Source of the DNA: BAIKAL-G1 sp943370385
GTDB lineage: Bacteria > Cyanobacteriota > Cyanobacteriia > PCC-6307 > Cyanobiaceae
Assembly (NCBI GenBank): GCA_943370385.1
Contig: CALRQT020000003.1
Span: forward strand, 206,378 to 270,377
Direction: 5' to 3'
Length of the DNA: 64,000 nt
Part shown: positions 59,179 to 64,000 of the stretch, piece by piece
Layout of the letters: each line of letters begins with the position of its first letter
How positions within the stretch are numbered: position 1 is the first letter of the stretch
Notes under the pieces: model-generated
Told to the model about the DNA's origin: nothing
The model's input: only the letters and a program-made list of their open reading frames with translations
The model's database searches: none
Program-made: the position numbers and the translations under genes

Positions 59179-60468
59179 CTACCTATTTAGCGCGCCACCC
59201 TGGGCCTCCGGGGCCTGACCCGGCCGGGTGACATGGGCTGCCACCTGCAGCAGCTGCTCCCAGGGGGCATCGCTGCGCAGCTGGGCCGCCATCACGCCAC
59301 TGGCCTGGGCACTCCAGCCCTGCAGCCGCAGGGCCTCCACCAGGGCCCCCAGGGGCGGCGGGCCGCCACCGAGGCGCTTGGCCAGCTCGGCCAGGGGCCA
59401 GCACCGGGCCGGCAGGCCGTCGTCGCGCCGCAACTGGGCCAGCAGGCGCGCCCCCACCGGGCTGAGGCTGGCAGAACAAGCGCCTGGGGCCGAGGCCATG
59501 GCCTCGAGGCAGGCCGGATCCTGCAGGGGGCCGATCCAGAGGGGCCCGGAAATCGACAAGGTGGCCTTGGTCTGGTCCGGGCAGAGGCACGGCCGCCACT
59601 GGCGCAGCTGGAGCAGGCTCTGCACTTGCTGGTCGCCGCAGCCATGGCAATGGGCCAGCAGGCCCAGCTGGCGCTCCGCCTGGGGGCCGGGCTTGCGCCG
59701 CAACCGCACCGCCGTGCGAAAGGTGCGGCCCTCGCTGAAGCTGAACACCGGTTCCAGCCCCCGGCCCAGCACCCAGGCGGCCCGGGCCTGCACCCCCAAT
59801 TGCAGCCGCAGGGCTAGCTCCCAGCTGGCGGGATGGGCCCGGGCCGCTGCCCCCAGGGAGCGGATCGCCGCCGGCCGGTCGTGGCCGGTGGGGGAGCGGC
59901 CATCGGTGCTGGCCAAATACAACACGCCGTCAAAGGCCAGGGCCTCCAGGGCCAGGGGCACCAGGGCGCTGGGGCAGCCAAAGGCATCGAGGTCGATCAG
60001 GTCGAAGCGCTGCTCGCGCAGCAGGCAGCCAGCCAGGAGCTTCTGGGCCGTGCGCGTCGTGCAGCGCCCACCCCCTAAGTCGGCCAGGTTGGCCTGCAGC
60101 AGGGCCAGGCGATCGGGGTCCGCGTCATTGGCCCAAACCTCGGCCGCGCCCGCTTCCACGCCATAGCGCAGGCTGCGAATCCCGCAGCCGGCCATCAGAT
60201 CCAGCACCCGCAGGCCGGGGGCTTCGGGTCTGTCCTGGCGCCGCTGGGCCGCCAGGTGCTGGGCCAGAAGCACCCCCAGGTCCCGGGAGGGGCGGGATTC
60301 GGGTCGGAAAAAGCCACTGCCGGCCTGGAGGCGGACGGAGCCTTCCTGGATGGTCCCTTCCTGGATGGTGCCTTCGTCGAGGGGGCCTTCCGCAATGGGG
60401 CCTTCCCCCGGCGAGCGATCGCCTGAAGGGATGTTCTCGGTCGCGCCTTCCTGGCAGGCAGGGTCCAT
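59179..60468 (-). CDS. trm1: tRNA (guanine26-N2)-dimethyltransferase Trm1
   Basis: 429 residues from the ATG at 60468. Core: VRLQAGSGFFRPESRPSRDL (substrate/cofactor start), LRVLDLMAGCGIRSLRYGVE with SAM motif I, VWANDADPDRLALLQ motif II and DLIDLDAFGCPSALVPLALE with the DPFG-like motif (DAFG). A zinc-binding group HCHGCGDQQVQ ... CLCPDQT is in the C-terminal domain. Trm1 makes m2,2G26 in archaea and eukaryotes; bacterial occurrence is limited, with cyanobacteria among the few I recall. The first 30 residues are a 5-residue repeat (E-G-T-I-Q type) from a 15-bp DNA repeat, so the start may be artefactual there. TAG stop lies just before petM. Confidence 0.9.
   Translation of the reverse strand: MDPACQEGATENIPSGDRSPGEGPIAEGPLDEGTIQEGTIQEGSVRLQAGSGFFRPESRPSRDLGVLLAQHLAAQRRQDRPEAPGLRVLDLMAGCGIRSLRYGVEAGAAEVWANDADPDRLALLQANLADLGGGRCTTRTAQKLLAGCLLREQRFDLIDLDAFGCPSALVPLALEALAFDGVLYLASTDGRSPTGHDRPAAIRSLGAAARAHPASWELALRLQLGVQARAAWVLGRGLEPVFSFSEGRTFRTAVRLRRKPGPQAERQLGLLAHCHGCGDQQVQSLLQLRQWRPCLCPDQTKATLSISGPLWIGPLQDPACLEAMASAPGACSASLSPVGARLLAQLRRDDGLPARCWPLAELAKRLGGGPPPLGALVEALRLQGWSAQASGVMAAQLRSDAPWEQLLQVAAHVTRPGQAPEAQGGALNR
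60341..60415. repeat. 15-bp tandem repeat inside the trm1 5' end
   Basis: Five units of 15 bases, each beginning CCTTC (60341, 60356, 60371, 60386, 60401); the first two are CCTTCCTGGATGGT[CG]. In trm1 they encode (E-G-x3)n just in front of the conserved EGSVRLQAG start. The unit preserves the frame. Confidence 0.9.
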
Positions 60469-60659
60469 GGGCGGCGCCCCGCCGGTCCTGCCTGCGGCTT
60501 GCGTCCCCTCGCCCCCAAGCTCGTTCAACCGCCGTGCCGCGCCTGGGCCAAGGCTGGCAGCTGGTGGAACCGGGCCTGGGGCCTGGCCCTGGGCACCCCA
60601 ACAACCACAGCCCGGCCGGCGACCGGCCAGGCTTAACACCCCTAAATCTTTCAGCCCCC

Positions 60660-61607
60660 ATGGTGGCCAGCCCCGTCTCAACCCCAGTCGCCCTAGGCGG
60701 CGCGGCCTGGGGCGAGGCGGCTACCTGGCGCTGGCGGGGCCTGGAGGTCCATTGGCGCCGCCTCGGCAATCCGGCCGATCCGGCCGTGGTGCTGGTCCAT
60801 GGCTTTGGCGCCGCCAGCGGCCACTGGCGCCACAACGCCGGCCCGCTTGCCCAGGCGGGCTGGTGCGTTTACGCCCTCGACCTGGTCGGTTTCGGCGCCT
60901 CCAGCCAGCCCAACCTGCGCCTCGACAACCGCCTCTGGGCCCGCCAGGTGGCCGCCTTCCTGGAGCAGGTGGTGGGCGCCCCCGCGGTGCTGGTGGGCAA
61001 CTCCCTAGGCGCCCTGGTGGCCCTGAGCTGTGGCGTTTGGGCCCCCGCTTGGGTGCGGGCGGTGGTGCTAGCCCCCCTGGCCTATCCCACCCTGCTGATG
61101 CCCGTGCCGAAACGGCGCCCCCCCTGGCGCCGGCGCCTGCAGCGCTGGCTGGTCACCTGGGCCTGCCGGTTACTGCCCCTGGAGCTGCTGATTCCCCTGA
61201 TTGCCCGCACACCCCTGCTCGATGGCGCCCTGGCAGCCGCCTATCCCAGCGGCCGGGGCCTGGGCCCGGAGCTACGCCGGCTGGTGGCCCGGCCGGCCCT
61301 GCGGCCCCAGGCGGCCCGGGCCCTGCGGGCGATGAGTATCGCCATGGCCCTGCGGCCCCGGGGGGCGACGGCGCCGCTGTTGCTAGACCAACTCGACCAG
61401 CCCCTGCTGGTGATCTGGGGCAGCCGCGACACCCTGGTGCCGCCGTCGGTTCGCCACCAGCTGCAACGGCACCGGCCAGACCTGGACCTGGTGCTGCTTG
61501 AAGGGGACGGCCACTGCCCCCACGATGAAGATCCCGAGCGGTTCAACCGCTCCCTGCTCGACTGGTTGGGGCAGCTGCCAGGCCCAACGCTGCGCACCGA
61601 TGCGTAA
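60660..61607 (+). CDS. Alpha/beta hydrolase
   Basis: 315 residues from the ATG at 60660. VVLVHGFGAASGHWRHNAGP has the oxyanion hole, LVGNSLGALVALS the Ser nucleophile (GNSLGA), WGSRDTLVPP the Asp and GDGHCPHDEDPERF the His. This sequence group is common in cyanobacteria and plants (pheophytinase/Epoxide-hydrolase-like); substrate unknown. The 25 residues before the first strand include EVHWRRLG. It is divergent from trm1. Confidence 0.88.
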   Translation: MVASPVSTPVALGGAAWGEAATWRWRGLEVHWRRLGNPADPAVVLVHGFGAASGHWRHNAGPLAQAGWCVYALDLVGFGASSQPNLRLDNRLWARQVAAFLEQVVGAPAVLVGNSLGALVALSCGVWAPAWVRAVVLAPLAYPTLLMPVPKRRPPWRRRLQRWLVTWACRLLPLELLIPLIARTPLLDGALAAAYPSGRGLGPELRRLVARPALRPQAARALRAMSIAMALRPRGATAPLLLDQLDQPLLVIWGSRDTLVPPSVRHQLQRHRPDLDLVLLEGDGHCPHDEDPERFNRSLLDWLGQLPGPTLRTDA

Positions 61608-61643
61608 TTTGGAGAGCGGATTGGCTAAGAGAGCGCCCTGGGC

Positions 61644-62174
61644 ATGAAGCACACCCTTTCGGTGCTGGTGGAAGACGAATCCGGCGCCCTGAGCCGCATC
61701 TCCGGCCTGTTTGCCCGGCGCGGGTTCAACATCGAAAGCCTGGCGGTGGGACCGGCCGAAAAGCCAGGGTCCTCCAGGCTCACCATGGTGGTGGAAGGGG
61801 ACGACCGCACCCTCGAGCAGATGACCAAGCAGCTCAACAAGCTGGTCAATGTGCTTGGCGTGATTGATCTCTCGACCATCCCGGCGGTGGAGCGGGAGCT
61901 GATGCTGCTGAAAGTGTCTGCCAACGCCGAAACCCGCGGCGCCATCTTCGATCTCGTGCAGGCGTTCCGGGCCAAGGTGGTCGATGTGGCCGACGACGCC
62001 ATGACCCTGGAGGTGGTGGGGGACCCGGGCAAGTTGGTGGCCTTGGAGCAACTCCTGGAGGCCTACGGCATCCTCGAAATTGCCCGCACCGGCAAGGTGG
62101 CCCTAGAGCGCGCCTCGGGGGTTAACACCGAACTGCTCAAGGCCAGCGTGCTCGATAAGCGGGTGCCGGCCTAG
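61644..62174 (+). CDS. ilvH: Acetolactate synthase small (regulatory) subunit
   Basis: 176 residues. Two ACT-type domains: MKHTLSVLVEDESGALSRIS and GLFARRGFNIESLAVGPAEK (valine-binding start), then a second half AFRAKVVDVADDAMTLEVVG and LLEAYGILEIARTGKVALER. It confers valine feedback inhibition on IlvB, which is elsewhere. Length and order are standard. Its TAG is in a 15-bp repeat that fills the gap to the convergent PPIase gene. Confidence 0.96.
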   Translation: MKHTLSVLVEDESGALSRISGLFARRGFNIESLAVGPAEKPGSSRLTMVVEGDDRTLEQMTKQLNKLVNVLGVIDLSTIPAVERELMLLKVSANAETRGAIFDLVQAFRAKVVDVADDAMTLEVVGDPGKLVALEQLLEAYGILEIARTGKVALERASGVNTELLKASVLDKRVPA

Positions 62175-62233
62175 GGACCCTGAGCTTGGGGACCCTGAGC
62201 TTGGGGACCCTGGGTTTGGGGCCCCTGGGCTTA
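62174..62233. repeat. 15-bp tandem repeat, four units, bridging two convergent stops
   Basis: GGGACCCTGAGCTTG twice, then GGGACCCTGGGTTTG and GGGCCCCTGGGCTTA, start at 62174, 62189, 62204 and 62219. The ilvH TAG (62172-62174) touches the first unit, TGA recurs in its phase, and the last unit contains the TAA of the minus-strand cyclophilin (62231-62233). The whole convergent gap is therefore repeat. Confidence 0.95.
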
Positions 62234-62962
62234 GGGCTTTGCCTTCACCAAGGTGCCGCCTTCCACCACAACAGCCTTGATCAGCTTGTCGCCCTGCACG
62301 AGCCGGTCAACGACCTCCATGCCCTTGGTCACCTGGCCGAAGACCGCATAACGGCCATCGAGCTCCGGGAGGGAACGCAGGGCCACATAGAACTGGGAAC
62401 TGGCCGAATTGGGATCGTTGCTGCGGGCCATCGCCAGGGCGCCACGGGCATGCAGCAGCTTGATGCGGCCCTGCTGACCAGGGGCCGAGAGGGCGGCTCC
62501 ATAGCGGGGTTCCGATTCACCGGCAAGCAGAATTTCTAGGGGAATCTGACGTTGCTGGCCGGTGGCCGGATCCATGAAGCCCCCAGAACCGAGCAGCTCG
62601 GGATTCACCTTTGGATCGGCGCTGAGGGGATCGCCGCCCTGCACCACAAACGGCACCGGTTCCTTCACCACCCGGTGAAACAGGGTGCCGTTGTAGATCC
62701 CCCGACCGACCAAATCAACAAAATTCCCGGCCGTCAGGGGTGCGTTGTCGCCATCAAGGCTGAGTTGCACCTCTCCTTTGCTTGTGGTCAACAGCACCAC
62801 GGCCTTGCCCTTCAAACAGGGCAGGGTTCCGGCCCCGCAGCCCAGGACCGCCGTGGGCTTAGACCCGGCGCAGGCCGCCAATCCAAAGGGGCTGAGCAGC
62901 AGGACCGCCACTAACACGAGGCGACTCAAGGCAGTGGTTACGGGAAAAGGAGGCTTGGCCAT
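62231..62962 (-). CDS. Cyclophilin-type peptidyl-prolyl isomerase lipoprotein
   Basis: 243 residues. The signal peptide ends in a lipobox (FGLAACAGS, Cys about residue 31), so it should be a membrane-anchored lipoprotein facing the periplasm or lumen. The cyclophilin core shows AVVLLTTSKGEVQLSLDGDN, FHRVVKEPVPFVVQGGDPLS (the catalytic FHR region), then GALAMARSNDPNSASSQFYVAL and YAVFGQVTKGMEVVDRL. The catalytic Arg (FHRV) is kept. It overlaps ycf4 closely (3 bases apart). Confidence 0.93.
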   Translation of the reverse strand: MAKPPFPVTTALSRLVLVAVLLLSPFGLAACAGSKPTAVLGCGAGTLPCLKGKAVVLLTTSKGEVQLSLDGDNAPLTAGNFVDLVGRGIYNGTLFHRVVKEPVPFVVQGGDPLSADPKVNPELLGSGGFMDPATGQQRQIPLEILLAGESEPRYGAALSAPGQQGRIKLLHARGALAMARSNDPNSASSQFYVALRSLPELDGRYAVFGQVTKGMEVVDRLVQGDKLIKAVVVEGGTLVKAKP

Positions 62963-62965
62963 GGC

Positions 62966-63541
62966 TCAGACGCCCTCCAGGGGGACGCCCAGGAAGCGGG
63001 CCAATTCGGCGCCGCCCTGTTCCAGTTGGTCCAGGGGCATGGGTTCACCGACGCGGGTTAGGGGCAGGTCGCGGCGACCTTGAAGACGCAGGGCCAGGCG
63101 ACGGCGGGGGCTGAGGCCATCGCGCACCTCCACCTTCACGGCCTGGATGTCCTTCATCGGCACTTCCACCGTGATCAGCTGGCGAAAGCCCTGGCGAGTC
63201 ACCACCAGTTCGCCACGGGCCCGGTCAAAGCGGTTGGTGCCGGCGCCCACATCGATGCCGATCACCGTCCATAGATAGGTGGACAGAAGTGCAGCGGCCA
63301 GGCCGTACAGGCCCATCACCAGGCCCTGGGGCACCCAGATCAGGCTGGAGGGCTGGCCCAGGGGCAGCAGGTCCCGGCCGGTGTAACTCGAAACGCTGGC
63401 CAAAAGGAAGCCCAGGCCGCCGATGGTCACGGCCCCTGCCACCAGCACATTGGAGAGGCGACGGGAGCCCAACACGGACTGCTCCAGCAGCTCTTGGGAG
63501 GCACCCGCCTTGGCGGGAGCAGGGGTTGGACTCGAAGCCAT
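62966..63541 (-). CDS. ycf4: Photosystem I assembly protein Ycf4
   Basis: 191 residues from the ATG at 63541. Two membrane helices: NVLVAGAVTIGGLGFLLASV and IWVPQGLVMGLYGLAAALLS. EQSVLGSRRLSN at the start, SSYTGRDLLPL and the WTVIGIDVGAGTNRFDRARGELVV segment match Ycf4. It acts as a scaffold in photosystem I assembly. The ATG at 63541 is preferred over longer frames to 63658. It is divergent from psbD, with a 277-base gap. Confidence 0.95.
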   Translation of the reverse strand: MASSPTPAPAKAGASQELLEQSVLGSRRLSNVLVAGAVTIGGLGFLLASVSSYTGRDLLPLGQPSSLIWVPQGLVMGLYGLAAALLSTYLWTVIGIDVGAGTNRFDRARGELVVTRQGFRQLITVEVPMKDIQAVKVEVRDGLSPRRRLALRLQGRRDLPLTRVGEPMPLDQLEQGGAELARFLGVPLEGV

Positions 63542-63818
63542 GGGTAGGGCAACACCAGGGGGGCCTGCCATCTTGGCTCCCCCCCCGGCGGACCGGCCAG
63601 CGCCCTTCACGGACCCACCAGACCAGGCTGCCGGGCGGGCCTCAGCAGGGGGCCCCAACCCTTCCGCCCGGGCCCAGGGCGAGGAGGGCCAAAAAACCAG
63701 CTGACCTCAGGCATGTCAGCCCGTTGCGACGGCCCTCGCGATATCTGGGAACGTTGTTACGATCGCCCGGTCACCCTCAGCCCGCGGGACTCAGCCCCGC
63801 ACTGCCCATTTCCAAACC
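63542..63818. other. Divergent ycf4/psbD promoter region
   Basis: 277 bases between the ATGs of ycf4 (63541) and psbD (63819). The right part is AT-richer than the rest, with ATATC (about 63741) and GTTGTTACGAT (63753-63763), the latter a possible -10 region for psbD. No -35 hexamer is convincing. A light-responsive promoter and leader are expected here but cannot be mapped by eye. Confidence 0.4.
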
Positions 63819-64000
63819 ATGACGATCGCTGTAGGGCGCGCGCCTTCAGCCCGGGGATGGTTCGACATCCTCGACGACTGGCTCAAGCGCGACCGCTTCG
63901 TTTTTGTCGGTTGGTCCGGCCTGCTCCTGTTCCCCACGGCCTACCTGGCCCTGGGGGGTTGGCTCACCGGCACCACCTTCGTCACCTCCTGGTACACCCA
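63819..64000 (+). CDS. psbD: Photosystem II D2 protein (5' part)
   Basis: The first 60 codons and two bases are in the window: MTIAVGRAPSARGWFDILDD then WLKRDRFVFVGWSGLLLFPT and AYLALGGWLTGTTFVTSWY. This is the D2 N-terminus, with the first transmembrane helix beginning at FVFVGWSGLL. The partner psbC normally follows psbD with overlap. The C-terminal part, including the chlorophyll and non-haem iron ligands, is outside the window. Confidence 0.98.
   Translation, partial: MTIAVGRAPSARGWFDILDDWLKRDRFVFVGWSGLLLFPTAYLALGGWLTGTTFVTSWYT

Overview
The window looks like chromosome of a unicellular, very GC-rich alpha-type cyanobacterium (Synechococcus/Cyanobium group). It carries psbD, ycf4, petM, ndhL, ycf39, ycf20, a DUF565/DUF3007/DUF3685/DUF3727/DUF2214 set typical of cyanobacteria, Calvin-cycle genes (prk, class II fba) and lpxD. 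Genes are packed tightly on both strands with many 1-4 base overlaps. No rRNA, prophage, insertion sequence or CRISPR array was seen. The only RNA gene is tRNA-Leu(UAA).

Layout. 1-9.4 kb: metallophosphoesterase (cut by the window edge), nadA, two tiny proteins, an unusual AAA+/polyferredoxin membrane fusion, a GST, a secreted conserved protein, a CBS protein, a phosphatidyltransferase, a CSP41-like epimerase and hisA. 9.4-24.4 kb: Fur regulator, DUF3685, a lumenal thioredoxin-like protein, fumC, a CofE-like protein, ruvX-DUF3727-yqeG, proB, lpxD, leuB, prk and prepilin peptidase. 24.5-29.4 kb: accD operon, fba, ycf20 and a small lipoprotein candidate. 29.6-34.05 kb: a block visibly poorer in GC with a CHASE3-PAS-PAS histidine kinase, an Rcp1-like response regulator and a REC-PAS-PAS-HD-GYP gene broken by a one-base frameshift. 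34.1-39.2 kb: SIMPL protein, then a zinc-type cluster (Zur-like Fur, COG0523 His-rich GTPase, ZnuC-like and ZnuB-like ABC proteins). 39.2-50.4 kb: QueD-like, hisIE, a metzincin, DUF2214, a group 2 sigma factor, YkvA, PsiE, a Nif11-cupin protein overlapping a GNAT gene, cyAbrB, a cytochrome c6-like protein, MscS and trpA-DUF3007-ndhL. 50.5-64 kb: tRNA-Leu(UAA), a 630-base gene-poor stretch, ABC ATPases, hisG, gloB, ridA, ycf39, petM, trm1, ilvH, a cyclophilin lipoprotein, ycf4 and the start of psbD.

How they fit. Most genes are housekeeping: histidine (hisA, hisIE, hisG), branched-chain (leuB, ilvH), tryptophan (trpA), proline (proB), NAD (nadA), fatty acid (accD), carbon fixation (prk, fba) and photosystem/cytochrome b6f/NDH-1 components. 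The parts most worth a second look are: the AAA+ domain with degenerate ATPase motifs fused to a NosR/NapH-like Fe-S membrane module; the low-GC signalling block with the HD-GYP frameshift; the Nif11-cupin/GNAT pair; a short phosphoribulokinase with only one cysteine; and a recurrent pattern of short tandem repeats (12-27 bp units) that span stop codons or gene ends, several of them repeating the stop codon in phase.
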